Shown here piece by piece: positions 9,604 through 20,394 of a DNA stretch of 28,711 nt; position 1 is the first letter of the stretch, and every line of letters begins with the position of its first letter. A program made the translations under genes and the position numbers. The notes under the pieces are model-generated. The model did no database searches and was not told the origin of the DNA. It saw nothing but the letters and a program-made list of their open reading frames with translations. Source of the DNA: Acanthamoeba castellanii str. Neff (lineage: Eukaryota; Discosea; Longamoebia; Acanthamoebidae); NCBI RefSeq assembly GCF_000313135.1, contig NW_004457401.1, positions 1-28,711 on the forward strand, written 5' to 3'.

Positions 9604-12252
9604 CTACGGCAGCTCCTTGACGAGCTTGGTGAGGAAGTCAAAGTTGGGCGTGCCCAGACCGGTCACTGTTGTGGCGCGAACAAGAAGCCAGAAGAATTCG
9701 GTGAGGCATAGGTGAGTGGTTGCGCTCGAGCAAAAGAAGCCATTGGGGACTGCAAGCAAGCACGTACCAGGATCCCAGCCCTTGTAGGCATTGAAGCCGG
9801 GGCAGCAGCCTGCACACACGAACGACACACACAAGACACACACGACGCACGACACACGCAAGACATGGCAGTGTCAGGAATGCGTCAACGAGCCGTGGTA
9901 GAGAGCGGCGTGCGCGTACCGTCGGCGTTGTTGCCGGAGGTAACGTCATAGTAGGCCGACGCGTACGACGCGGACTTGTAGAGGAACGGGTTGATGAAGC
10001 CGAGCGACGACTTGCCCGCCTGGAGGCGCATGCCGTTCCAGAGCGACACGATGCCGGCGATGATGGGCGCCGAGCACGACGTGCCCGCGACCGGCTCCAC
10101 GCTACCACCGACGAAGACCTGCACATTCTCGCCTGCAGAGAGAGTCAGCGCTCCGTCACACTGTGGGTGCCCGCAAGGAGGGGAGTAGAAGGGCGAACCA
10201 GCGGCGGCGATATCGGGAAGACCGCGGCCGCTCCTGTTGTAGTAGGACGAGGGCGGCAGGTTGGGGCAGTTGTTGAGGTAGTACGCAACATACGACGCTT
10301 GCCTGTTGGTTCGTTACATGGGTACCAAAAAAAGTGAGCACGACACACACGCGACATTACACGACACCACTACACGAAAACAAAAGGGAGAAACCGCTCG
10401 CACGAACCAGGAGGGAATGCCAAAGTCGTTGGAGAAGCCGCCGGTGCTGAAGGTGCTGCCGATCTCGCTGAAGACGCCTGTGATGGGTTCAACATGGGAA
10501 CAAAGGAGAGCTCAAGTGAGAACCAAGATGCAGGAGTCTGGTTATGTGTGTGTGTGTTGCTTACCGGCGTCCTGGTGGACCTGGGTGGCGCCGACGAGGG
10601 TGATCCACGGGGAGGACGGGTAGGGGAACTCGAAGGACGAGCACCAGTCGTTGCAGCCAACGCCGTCGTCGCCAGAGGCCACCAGCACGGTGAGACCGCG
10701 CGAGCCCAGCTTCATCCACTCGTTGGACACCCTCATGACTTCGTCGATGGGGTAATCGCCACCATACTCACCATACGAGCTGTAGTGATGAAATAAATAT
10801 TAACATTTCAACACAAGCTGAACGTAAAACAAATAAATGTAAAGTAAAGTAAAGAAATAAGTAATAAAAATAAGTAGAAAAAAAGAGACGACATACACGG
10901 AGTGGACCAGAGGAGGCTTGGGGTCGTTGGCGAGGTCGTTGACCCAGTCGAAGAAGACCTTGATCTCGTCGCCGTCCTCATCACTGGTGATCGCGATCAC
11001 ACATGGCCATGTCATCATCAGCACACTAGCTATCATGTATGTGATCACATACGGCGGGCTCATCGTGGGTACGTACTTGTAGTTGTACGAGTAGGAGGGA
11101 GCAAAGGCGCCGATGGCCATGATGTACTGGATGTCGAGCGAGGCCTCGGTGTCGGGGTCCGTGGGGTCGTTGGGCAGGTTGCCCAGCGTCTTCTTGACCC
11201 TCTGGCCGGCCATCTGCGGCACGTACTCCTGGAAGAAGGCCTGCAAGTCGGCGTTCGAGTACGAGTCTGTCGATGAAGACATCCGTCATGACGATGATGA
11301 TGATGATGTCAGTCGCTGAACGAGAGACGGTTAAGACGTGTACGTGGTACGTACCTTCGGTCTCGAAGACGGCCTGGGTGTTGTTGACGCCCTGGCTGGC
11401 GACGGGTGTGGTGATGTTGTAGAGCTTGCGCAGGAGGGTGGGCGTCACGTTGGGCTGATCCAGCGGCGCGCCGCTGTGGGCAGTGTACTGCGCCTTCTTA
11501 CCGTTGGGCCTGGGGAAGCCTGTTGCGTGTAGCGAGTTTAGCAACTTGCATCTTACTTCTTCTACGCAGTGCGGCTCGTGTGGAAAGATGTGATTTGCTC
11601 GATCGATGGCTAGATGGGGAGGGAAGAAGGGTGGCATACCGACGATAGGGGTGACGAAGTCAACGATGTGATCGAGGTGGCGCGGGATCTCGTAGACCTC
11701 CTCCTCGCACCGCTGGATGACGATGCGCTCGGACCTTGTCGAATCCTTGCGAGGCGTGTAGGCCCTGACGCGGCACTTGACCAGCGCCTCTAGCGCCTCG
11801 GCCGAGGCAGCGATGCGCACCCAGGAGCGCGAGGCCATGACCTCCCAGTGCTCGACACCGGCGCGCTCGAGCCACTGCGCGACCTGCGCCACGTCATCTT
11901 CGCTTGGAGCCACCAGCGCATTGAGCTCTTCCCATTCGAGATGGCGGCCGTAGCGGTCGGGGCGAGCGGGATCGGACGAGGCCTCTACCGACTCCTGTAC
12001 GGTCCGCAGACCAGCGGCGTTCTCCTTGAGCGCCACGTAGGCCTTGATCAGGGGCTGCTGCTCATCAGCATCGACGGCAGCGCGCTTGGCGCTGACCCAT
12101 TGCCGGGTCTCTGCGGGGGTGAGGGGGCGCCAGTGCGAGCGGCCACTCGTGGCACGCTTGCTCACAAATCCACGCAGGCCGGACGATGCGCTCGCGACCG
12201 CCAGTGCCGCGGCCAGCACCACAAGAAGGACAAGGATCGTAGCCCTCGCCAT
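9604..12252 (-). CDS. Sedolisin-family serine peptidase (S53), tripeptidyl-peptidase 1-like, with pro-domain
   Basis: Secreted or lysosomal acid protease, probably removing N-terminal tripeptides. Ten exons with matching phase: 12252-11640, 11519-11355, 11266-11077, 10983-10897, 10779-10565, 10477-10408, 10302-10199, 10132-9920, 9809-9768 and 9665-9604; 586 aa, typical for TPP1. Residues 1-24 form a signal peptide with a Leu/Val/Ala core. A pro-kumamolisin activation domain follows (about 45-200). Catalytic positions match the family: Glu300 and Asp304 in TEASLD, Asp389 in SGDDG, and Ser500 in AGTSCSAP. The usual first Ser of SGTS is Ala here. The C-terminal TGLGTPNF is the conserved sedolisin end. 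It lacks any C-terminal anchor. The gene is divergent from the intronless gene at 12493, sharing a 240-bp promoter region. Confidence 0.96.
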
Positions 12253-12492
12253 GTTCAGGTCAATCGCAGCTGATCTGATCTGGCTTTTGATCTAAAGGCG
12301 ATATCTTTTCGGGCGGTAATTATGTAATGTTCAATCCATGATTTAACCACCTATGACGTCGACAAATTACTGCCCCTTCCGCAGCAAAAGGTGGGAACGA
12401 GATGACCTGAATACTTGAGGCAAGGTGGGGCTTACCAGTTGAACTGATCGACTGACATGAGAACAACATAACTAGAACAGCAGGAGGTGGAG

Positions 12493-13896
12493 ATGGACCC
12501 TAATGAAGTGTTGATAAGGTTAGAAGCTTCACAGCCTGGCCACGTCATTGGCTACGAGAGCGCTGCCGAGGCGATGTGGGACCTGCTGCATCATCGACAC
12601 AGCGTGCTCCCCAAGCTCGTGTTCTACATCCGCTTCTTCGTCAACGCTGGCCGTCCCCGCATCGGCTCCAACCAGCTATTTATCGTCCACCGCTCCGAGA
12701 TGGACCTGTTCGCCTCCGGCGGCGACCACGGCGCCTTGGGCAAGGAGTCCGAGGAGCGGCTGTGGCGCATGCTGGAGTCCCGCCTGTCAGAGTGGACCGG
12801 CTGCGGCCACTTCGCGTCCGTCATGCGCCACAACCTCTACTTTGCCAGCCGCGAGGAGGAAGAACGAGCCGGGTCCCAGAGCACTTTCACCACGCCGGCC
12901 CGGCTGCTCGACCACCTCGACTCGGCGGCCGTGAGCGCAAGCGAAGAAGACCGGGACGAGGAGAAAGGCCTGGTCATCCGAGTCGAGTTCTCGGCCTACG
13001 ATGCCGACGAATGGGACCAGGAGGGCCGCGGCGCCGGGCCAAAGCCCAACGCGCTCGACTTCCATGCCTACCTGATCGACATTCCTTCTGCGGGCCGGGT
13101 CAGGGACCACCCCGATGGCGACGACCAAGAACCAGCGGCGTACGTGGTGCAGTCGCTGTGGGAGCACTACGACGTGTCGGTGAGGCCGATCTCGGCGGGC
13201 GACCTCCGGCGCCACCTCCGCTTCCTAGCCTTGTTCGACGGCCGCACGCAGATGGCCAACAGCGAGCGGTGTAGACTGACCCACCCGTCGTTCTGGGACG
13301 TCCCCCTGCCGCGCACCCAGGGGCGACCTCGGCCCTGCTCGTCGCACCACTCGCCGCTCGAACCCTATCTGGGCTCGTCTCTCGACCCACTGCTGGAGCG
13401 ACTCGAGTCGCAACATGACCAGAAGCCGCACGATGAGGTGGTGGTGTCGGTTCTGGACGTGTTCAGCGTGGCGGCCTACGACAGTGGCGAGACCAAGCGC
13501 CGGCTGGCGGCCTACATGTGCCAGGCGCGGTTGGCCGACGGCGACGGCTTCGTCGGCAGGGGTGAGCGAACGCTCCCCTACGGGCTGCCGAACCTGACGT
13601 CATCGGCCGGTTCGCCTCGTCGGGCGTGGAGCGAGGTGCTGAGTGCCGTGGATCGGGTGCACGCTGCCACGGAGGCCAAGCAGAAGAAGGCCGGCAAGAA
13701 GAACGGACGCATCCTGCCCCTCGTTGGCTACTTGCCCGCGCCGCACCCGGACACCAAGCACAGGCACAGGAGCACCCCAGCCAGCGACGACGCCCTGCTC
13801 CCGTCGGTGATCGTCAAGCCCGACCACAAGCGCCGAGGCGAGCGCAAGGGCCGTGAAGGTGGGGCCAAGCAGAGAAGCCGGTGCACACTATCGTAA
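12493..13896 (+). CDS. Intronless protein of unknown function, 467 aa
   Basis: One uninterrupted frame starts with ATG at 12493 (MDPNEV) and ends with TAA, unlike its heavily spliced neighbours. No signal peptide or TM segment is visible. The N-terminal third alternates hydrophobic strands and charged helices (YIRFFVNAG, LFIVHRSEMDL). An acidic linker lies near residues 145-160. A Pro/His/Ser-rich linker follows near 270-300. The C-terminal 60 residues are strongly basic and Lys/Arg-rich (KKAGKKNG, HKRRGERKG), which suggests nucleic-acid binding or nuclear location (inference). I recognise no conserved domain. AATAAA lies 42 nt after the stop. High third-position GC agrees with expressed native coding sequence. 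The first in-frame ATG was chosen. Confidence 0.8.
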   Translation: MDPNEVLIRLEASQPGHVIGYESAAEAMWDLLHHRHSVLPKLVFYIRFFVNAGRPRIGSNQLFIVHRSEMDLFASGGDHGALGKESEERLWRMLESRLSEWTGCGHFASVMRHNLYFASREEEERAGSQSTFTTPARLLDHLDSAAVSASEEDRDEEKGLVIRVEFSAYDADEWDQEGRGAGPKPNALDFHAYLIDIPSAGRVRDHPDGDDQEPAAYVVQSLWEHYDVSVRPISAGDLRRHLRFLALFDGRTQMANSERCRLTHPSFWDVPLPRTQGRPRPCSSHHSPLEPYLGSSLDPLLERLESQHDQKPHDEVVVSVLDVFSVAAYDSGETKRRLAAYMCQARLADGDGFVGRGERTLPYGLPNLTSSAGSPRRAWSEVLSAVDRVHAATEAKQKKAGKKNGRILPLVGYLPAPHPDTKHRHRSTPASDDALLPSVIVKPDHKRRGERKGREGGAKQRSRCTLS

Positions 13897-13937
13897 GCAG
13901 CCTACCGCGCCCAAGCTAGAGAACAAGCACAGTTGTA

Positions 13938-13943
13938 AATAAA
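13938..13943 (+). terminator. AATAAA polyadenylation signal
   Basis: A canonical AATAAA within TAAATAAATAA lies 42 nt after the stop of the intronless 467-aa gene, in the 81-bp gap between two convergent genes. Confidence 0.6.
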
Positions 13944-13977
13944 TAACTTATCAAAAAGAAGAGCGGCGTTTGATTGA

Positions 13978-14815
13978 TCACTGCTCGCGCTCTTCGGTGT
14001 CGTCGCGGCTGCGGAGGACGATGTCCTTGAGCTGCATAAGGTGGCCGATCTCGTAGTCGGCGAGTCCGTTGGAGGTGGGCTCCGTGTGCGTCACCAACAC
14101 CGACGTCCAGCCCACACTACCAGCGCAGCGTCTCGATTAGTTCCAACCTCAGTGACTCACGAGCAGCGACTAATCTGAGTCTGCGAGTTATACGCACCCT
14201 TTGGCGCCGTAGACGTCGGCATCGACCTCATTGCCGATGAAGAGGATACGCCTCGGGTCGCGCGACTGCACAACGAAATGGCTTCGGTTGAACCCAAAAC
14301 GACAGAACGAAGAATGAAGAACGGAGAAGAGAGGGAACGCCACGCACGTGGATGTGTTCGATGTTGGCCGTCCGTGCTGCGGTGACGAAGACCTCGGGGT
14401 CGGGTTTGACAAAGCTGCCGGACAGTCAGGTTACCCAACGTCAGAACGCCAACAGCAGCAGAAACATCCACCCGCCGGTGATGACGACGCACCCAACCTC
14501 TCCGCCCATCACAACCGCTTCGAAGTGTCCTGGGTCGATCCCCGCTGGATGGAGGAATGATGAAGATGGTGAGCGGATGAAGCACAAGTGAAGACGCGGT
14601 AAGGTTACCTTTGGCGATGCGTTTGCGCATGGCTTGTTCGTCGAGCTTGGAGTTGCGGATGAGGCCCACGGGCAGCCCCGCCTCCTCGCGGAGCCAGCGA
14701 ATGATCTCCTCCGCCCCGCCGTAGAGGCCCGAGTCGGCCGTCACCTCCACCTGGAACGACGTGCACAAGTACTCCTACCGTTCGCGTGGCGGCCACCAGT
14801 TACAAAACTGATGAG

Positions 14816-14851
<36 letters not shown>

Positions 14852-15553
14852 GCTCCTGCGTGTGCGGTTGGTTCAAGGTCACCTTGTCGGGCTGCTCGAG
14901 TCCGCCGAGCCCCAGCTCCCGCAGCAGGGCGCATAGGAAGTCACCCCAGGAGAAGGTGCGCATGCCATCCTCGCCCTTGTGCTGGTGCATCAACCGGTCG
15001 AAGATCTGCTGCAGGTCCTCGAACGTGGGCAGTTGATAGGCGGACGACTCCCTTGCGACGTCGGCGTTGTTGGCCCGTTCATCCAATACACGATCTGTGA
15101 TGCGAATGGCGACCTCTCTGCTGGAGTTCCTGTGCTGCAGCAGCTCCTTGAGCGCGTCGTAGAAGCGCCGCAATCTGCGCTCAAGCAACTACACTCAGTT
15201 TCCACACACACACACACACACACCACACCACAACAAGCACACTATCGCACACGGCCTACCTCAGGTCTGTTCTCTGCTTGGTGTTCATTCCGCTCTTCTT
15301 GGCCAGGGTGCCCTTCCAGTCGAAGAACACGTAGTCATAAGGCACCTTAGCCTCTGGCTTGTGGAGGTGTGCGTTCTTGGGTCCCCTCACCTCACCTCCT
15401 CGCTCTTCACCCAATACACATGTAGACCGGCATGTGAGACACTACAAGACCACTAAAGAGAGTGCTGGTTTGCGTACCAATGTCGTTCACGTCAAAGCCA
15501 ATGGGTGGGTCTTGCTGAGTACTGTTTGAAGGTGCTGTGGTGGTAGAGTCCAT
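13978..15553 (-). CDS. HAD-superfamily hydrolase-like protein with altered motif I
   Basis: Eight exons with fully consistent phase: 15553-15478, 15395-15260, 15174-14883, 14774-14609, 14544-14493, 14414-14348, 14265-14198 and 14116-13978; 331 aa. HAD motifs occur in order. Motif I is FFDWKGTL (nucleophile Asp51). A helical cap follows (about 70-165), then motif II LIRNS (Ser210), motif III FVKPDPE (Lys244) and motif IV GNEVDAD (Asp278/Asp280). The family transfers phosphoryl groups through an aspartyl intermediate and Mg2+. The second motif I Asp, the general acid/base of phosphatases, is Lys53 here, so phosphatase activity is doubtful. The substrate is unknown. No targeting signal is visible and the cytosol is likely. 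The acceptor of exon 2 could also be 3 nt upstream. The 3' end converges on the 467-aa gene with 81 bp between stops. Confidence 0.9.
14817..14846. repeat. (TG)n repeat in an intron of the HAD gene
   Basis: About 15 TG units lie inside the intron 14882-14775. On the sense (minus) strand this reads CACACA, so GT/AC tracts in this genome have no fixed orientation relative to transcription. Confidence 0.9.
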
Positions 15554-15884
15554 CTTGCTCTTTAGAAGATTTGCGTCAGTCACTGCACCTGGGCTTGGCC
15601 TGGCTCTGCCTGTTCGCGGAGCTTGTCCGGTGCCTTTTCCGTTGCATTTCCCTTGCGATTGGCCGACACTTTCGAGGAATGTGTTGTATGCGCGTATCGC
15701 TATTTTTTACCTTTATTTTTGAACGATTAAAAATCTAATATAAATATCGAATATACAATTGGTCTTAGTGGTGAAGTGAATGAAGGAGATGACGATCAAT
15801 CCTTCCTCACCACCTCTTGAGACCTCCGAAGTTGTCGACACCGCAGATCCAGGTCCGGTTGCCGTGCGACCATGACGATGAGCA
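15554..15884. other. Spacer upstream of the HAD gene
   Basis: About 330 bp between two minus-strand genes. It holds the 3' flank of the 162-aa gene and the promoter of the HAD gene. The AT-rich stretch around 15710-15760, with TATATT/ATATTTATAT on the minus strand, may include a core promoter, but no site can be fixed. No ORF with coding character is seen. Confidence 0.4.
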
Positions 15885-16373
15885 TCAGAAGTCGCTGGCC
15901 TTGCGGGAGAGCAGGAGTCGGCGGTCGATCGGCTCCGCGGTACTATGGAACTGTTCCTGCTCCTGCTCCTGCTCCTCGGTGTCGTCGCACACGAAGCTGA
16001 AGGTCCAGCTCGCCGCGCCGTCGGCTGCGACCTCGAGCATCCACTGCCGCTCCTCGGCCGGGCGCACCATGGACTCGACCCGCTCGTCGTGCTGGTAGGT
16101 GAAGCCGCTCTCGTCGACGCACTCCTGGTCGTCGAGCTGCGACAGGAAGTTGAAGGTGGCGCCGAGTCCGCGGGCCATGCGGCGCCGGACGCGTCGCATG
16201 GCGAGCGAGCCGAAGCCCTTGGGCACGGCGGGCTCGACCTCCTGGTCGTCCATTGCCGGCACCTCGACGAAGTACTCCACCTTCTTGAGCGAGGGCTGGC
16301 GCATCAGCTTGGGCGCGGGCTGGAGCTGCTGCTTGTGATGGTGAAGATGCATAGTAGCTGGGGCCACTTCCAT
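15885..16373 (-). CDS. Small intronless hydrophilic protein of unknown function (162 aa)
   Basis: A single exon runs from ATG at 16373 to TGA. The N-terminus is His/Gln-rich (HLHHHKQQLQ), then comes a mixed alpha/beta-like middle (KKVEYFVEVP, RRVRRRMARG). After it lies an amphipathic segment (ATFNFLSQL). Near the C-terminus is an acidic EEQEQEQEQEQ tract from a CTCCTG hexamer repeat at about 15957-15977. There is no signal peptide or TM segment. I recognise no domain. Support comes from GC-rich codon use and from a TATA box about 165 nt upstream. The start could instead be the second Met (residue 8). Confidence 0.65.
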   Translation of the reverse strand: MEVAPATMHLHHHKQQLQPAPKLMRQPSLKKVEYFVEVPAMDDQEVEPAVPKGFGSLAMRRVRRRMARGLGATFNFLSQLDDQECVDESGFTYQHDERVESMVRPAEERQWMLEVAADGAASWTFSFVCDDTEEQEQEQEQFHSTAEPIDRRLLLSRKASDF

Positions 16374-16758
16374 ATTGCTTGATTGTAGTTGATGTATATA
16401 TGGAAAGGTCAGGAGGTGGAAGAAGAAGAAGAAGAAGAGGAAGGACTCGAGTGCGGTCTCTTCGCTCTGTACAGAGGTGAGATGTAGAGAATGGGTTGGT
16501 GTAAGAATAACGAGTAAGAATCGAGAAGTGGGATCAGGTTTTTATACCCGGTCGTATGGGTGGGCGGAGCTTGGTGGTGGTGTGATAGGAGAGATAGAAG
16601 CCATGGCTGCCAGCGAGCTGGGATCAGGACTCCTCGTTCCCATGACCTCGCCTCAAGTAAGTCGCACGGGCGTCCGGACTTACGGAGCGAAACAAAGAAA
16701 TACAAAAAGAAATCGAAAATTGAAATAAAAAATGTGTGAAAGCAAGATGACAGGGGTA
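16374..16758. other. Spacer between SH2-kinase stop and the 162-aa gene
   Basis: Holds the 3' UTR of the SH2 kinase and the promoter and leader of the 162-aa gene, both on the minus strand. A (GAA)n tract at about 16417-16440 lies in the leader, and a TATA box is at 16539-16546. The kinase frame read beyond its last donor stays open through much of this stretch, but as low-complexity, non-conserved sequence. Confidence 0.5.
16539..16546 (-). promoter_or_regulatory. TATA box of the 162-aa gene
   Basis: TATAAAAA on the minus strand, in context GGTATAAAAACC, lies 165 nt before the ATG at 16373. It is the clearest TATA element in the window and suggests a leader of about 130 nt. Confidence 0.55.
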
Positions 16759-19700
16759 CTACTTGGTGAGGAACTTGCGTCGTTCCTCGCGTCGCCGCTT
16801 GCGCTCCTCTTCCTCCTTGGCCCACTGGGCCTCGCGCTCTTTCCGCTCCTCCTCGCGCTGCTTCCTTCGCTCTTCCAGCTCCGGGTCGTTCACCAGCAGC
16901 GCCATCAACGAGTCTTGCCTGTGGTAGCACAGCCCCAGCAGCACCCACTCCTTCAATCACCGCACACAGTGCCACAAGCAACACAATGCGACACGATAAC
17001 ACGACGCAACACGACAACATCTCGAAAGCGCACACGTACCGAAGGAGCAACTTTTGGCCGGCGTCGTCTGCAGCGCCGGAGAGGAGGGAGGAGGGACCCT
17101 GCACCAATCCGCTCAGGGGCGACAAGGGTCCCTTGCCGTAGGGCGACGTCCGCGGTGAGTCGAACAGCGACGCCCGCGGCGAGTCGAAAAGCGACGCCGC
17201 CGTGTGCGGCGAACGGGGCGACGACATGGGCGAGACACCCGTCGCATCGGTCCCCACACCGGTGCCGCCTGCGCTTGGCTCTATCTGTCGCTCGACATGC
17301 TGGTGCTGATGAAGCTGGTGGAGTTGGCGCAGCTGCAGCTGTCGACGCTTCAGCTTGACGTTCTCTTCGGCCGCTGCGGCGAAGGTGGGCGACGGCAGGC
17401 GGTCCTCCTCGTCGCCGCTGCTGTTGCCGCCGCTGTCCTTGCTCTTGGCGGAGGAGCCGCCCCCATCGGCAGCACCGATGAGCTCGCCCAGGAACGGGAT
17501 GTAGTCTTCGCTGTCGGAGTCGTCCAGGTTGTCCTCGACGCCGCTGAAGCACGACGAAAAGGGCCACCCGGGACACGGCAGCAGCTAACCAACGCCCTTG
17601 TATGTTAGATTCCATTGCTGAGTGTGTCGTGTGCGTCATGTCGTTTGTGCGTGTCGTGTGTGTCGTGTGTGTCGTGTGCGTGTCGTGTGTGCCGTACCGG
17701 AAGTTTAGTGATTCGTTCGAGGTCGCGGATGATGGCCGAGAGGGAGATGTAGTTCCGGCTGTCGAAGCCCAAGAACATGAATCGTCCGTTGTTCTTGTAG
17801 ACGTAGATGTTGTTCGGGTTTCGGCCCTCCGTCCGCATCAGGGTCAGCGCCAAACAGACGCCTGTTGGTTATGTTCCACGACACACGCACACACGCCACA
17901 CGACACACACAGCTCTGTTGGTCTCCCATGGGGCCAACAACCTTCTCTTAAGTGCAGAACAGACTGTGATGGGGTGAATGGGACCTTCTTTGGAGGTCAT
18001 GCGGAAGAGGAATGAGCCCGCCTGGCGGCCCAGCAGACGCCGATGGGCTTCGCCTCTTCGCACAAAGCCATGGAACCACCTGAGAAGGCACGCAGGCACA
18101 TGTATGTGTTGACCATCGCACGACACACGCATTATTCGCACGCACACACGCCGCACGCACACGAATCGATCAATGTGCAAATCATTACCTTTCCATGAGG
18201 AGCTCACGGATTTCATCGAGCACACACGGGTGGGAGTGGGAGTCGTCGCGCAGGAGCGGACCAAAGAGGGCCGTGATTTGCCCGAACTGCTGGATATTCA
18301 CGAACTCCTTGCCCTCCACGTCCGCTGCGCACACACGGCGATCAGCCACGCTTCAAGTCTAAGCATCCGTGTGTGTGCAGTGGTGCGTGCGTGCGCGTGT
18401 GCGGTGGTGCGTGAGGAAGCAATGGTGAGGGCCACGCACGACGAGCCAGGAGCTTTTTGAGGCAGAGGTAGTTGGTGGTGGCGGTGTCGAGCTTGGTCTT
18501 GTCGATATTGCGCGGCATTCTCTGGCGGATGAACCGGTAGAACGACGCCGCAAAGTTCTGCCACGGCACGTTGTGCTGGAGAAGAAGAAGAAGAAGACAT
18601 CAACGCCAGCACAGTGGCATACGAGACACGGTGATGATACGTACTTGGCGAAAAAAGTATTTCTTCCAGAATCGACGTCCTTGGTCATCGAGGATGGCGA
18701 TCTGGATGAGGATTTGATCGATCTTCTTGTTGATCCGCTCGAACGACGGACGCTGTGCGGCAATGTCGAAAGGGAAGATGAGAACAACATCAATCAGTCC
18801 CATGATGACGTTGATGATGATGGCGTTAAGAATACCTTGGCAAAGTCTGTCTGCCAGCACTCCTGCATGAGCTTTTTGAGGGTAGAGATGCAATTGGCCG
18901 GTATCTTGGGCCGAAGGCCGTTGCGCCAGATCTGAAACGCGAGCCCCTCGGTCGAATGTCTGTTGTGCCCACGCAGGCCATGAGTCCAGCTTGGCGATCC
19001 CGTGTACAAAAGAAGAAGAAAAAGAACGAAGAACGAAGAACGAAGGCGACAAGCGAGTGGCCAACAACGTACTCGGTGTCGGCGTAGAGGGGCTCGCAGG
19101 TGAAGAGCTGCCACAGGATGATACCAAAGGAGTAAACGTCGGCCTTTTCATTGTAATCCGAACCCTAATAAGATGTCATACCAGTGGTGCGCTCGGTCAG
19201 TAGTGCGGAGACTTTGCACCAATTGATTGTGAAGCGTAAGAGCCAAACAGTAAAGATGAGATTACTAAGTAAGATACCTGCAGGATTTCCGGTGCCATGG
19301 TATTTACGGTGCCCACCTTCTCCCATACGAGCGACGCCGACTTCTTCGGCTTGAGCGCCGACAACCCAAAGTCGGCTATCTTGATCTGAAACGTGTTCCC
19401 CACCTTTTTGTACTGTAGATCACAATTGCGCGGCCAACGATCATAGCCAGCCAATACACCACCAATGATCACTCGCGTCAGCCAATAAGACTCGATGGAT
19501 TTTATGAAGCAGACGTCCCATACCATCATGTTCTCGAGCTTCAGATCTCTGCATAACAAAAACAAAAAACAAATGAATACATGAGTAAATGAAGTAATAG
19601 ACTACCGCGTAAGTAACGTGGTGCGTGCTGAGGCGCTGAGAGCAAGAGTCGGGTGGTCACCTGTGGATGATGGCCGGATCGCGAGAGTGCAGCCATTGCA

Positions 19701-20394
19701 TGCCGCGGGCGGCGTCACGCGCCATGCACATGCGCTGAAAGAGCGACATCTTCTTGCCCATGGGCGACTGGATGAGAAGCCTGCAACCACGATCACAATT
19801 ACCGCGTCAGCGTTGACATACTGTACACAACACCGCACACACCGCACACGCATACTAGAAAGGAGAGCTACGTTTCAAGGTCGCCGTCCATGAGTTCGAG
19901 CACAATGCGGAACTTGTCCGGCGCATGGCAGGCGCCAAGGCACAGGATGAGATTGGGATGCAAGCTCGTCCTGTGCGTGCGTGCAATCGTCAATTGAGCG
20001 TGCTCTCATGGGCGAGGAGTGGTATCAACAACACGTACGTCATGATGCGTATCTCTTGCTTGAGATCCTCCATGTCCTCTTTAGAGAGTACGGCCGGTTG
20101 CACCGCGGCCGTGGTCGGTCCCGTGTCCTCTCCCGGCTTCTTGCTGTCGCCATCGGCGTTGCCGTCGGCCTCGGCCTTGGTGTCATTGCCGTCGGCATTG
20201 CCGTCGACAGCGCCGGCGTTGGTGTTGTTGCCCACGAAGGGCACCTTGACGGCGACCGCCAGGCCGAAGCACTCGCCGCGGTAGACGGTGCCGAAGGTGC
20301 CGTGGCCCAGTACGGACCCCAGTTTGATCTGCTCCTCCTGCAGCTCGTAGGACGGCCGTACCGTGGCAGCTCCCGAGGCAGAGTCGCCCAACAT
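16759..20394 (-). CDS. Shk-type protein kinase with SH2 domain and coiled-coil tail
   Basis: Fourteen exons in consistent phase: 20394-20039, 19970-19872, 19780-19661, 19548-19524, 19412-19278, 19164-19073, 18959-18836, 18752-18645, 18575-18440, 18324-18189, 18079-17985, 17861-17698, 17584-17040 and 16918-16759; 764 aa. The N-terminal kinase domain has GHGTFG (30-35), Lys50, HRDLK (about 191-195), DFG (214-216) and APE. Between Lys50 and the alpha-C region sits a low-complexity insert rich in Asn/Gly/Asp/Ala. The SH2 domain spans about 445-530, beginning WFHG, with phosphotyrosine-binding Arg470 in FLFR. Kinase-then-SH2 order is that of the Dictyostelium Shk family, which acts in tyrosine-phosphorylation signalling. 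The tail contains SLFDSPR repeats, many Ser-Pro sites and a C-terminal Glu/Arg coiled coil ending KFLTK. Exon 9 has two possible donors in the same phase. Confidence 0.94.
17159..17200. repeat. Tandem 24-nt coding repeat (SLFDSPR) in the SH2-kinase tail
   Basis: Two adjacent near-identical units encode SLFDSPRA and SLFDSPRT in exon 13 of the SH2 kinase. A short in-frame duplication creates two proline-directed phosphosite-like motifs. Confidence 0.8.

Noticed and set aside
16409..17257. Kinase tail extended by reading through the donor after 17040
   Set aside because: The read-through sequence is low-complexity and unconserved. Splicing to 16918 restores phase and gives a coherent coiled coil ending at TAG.
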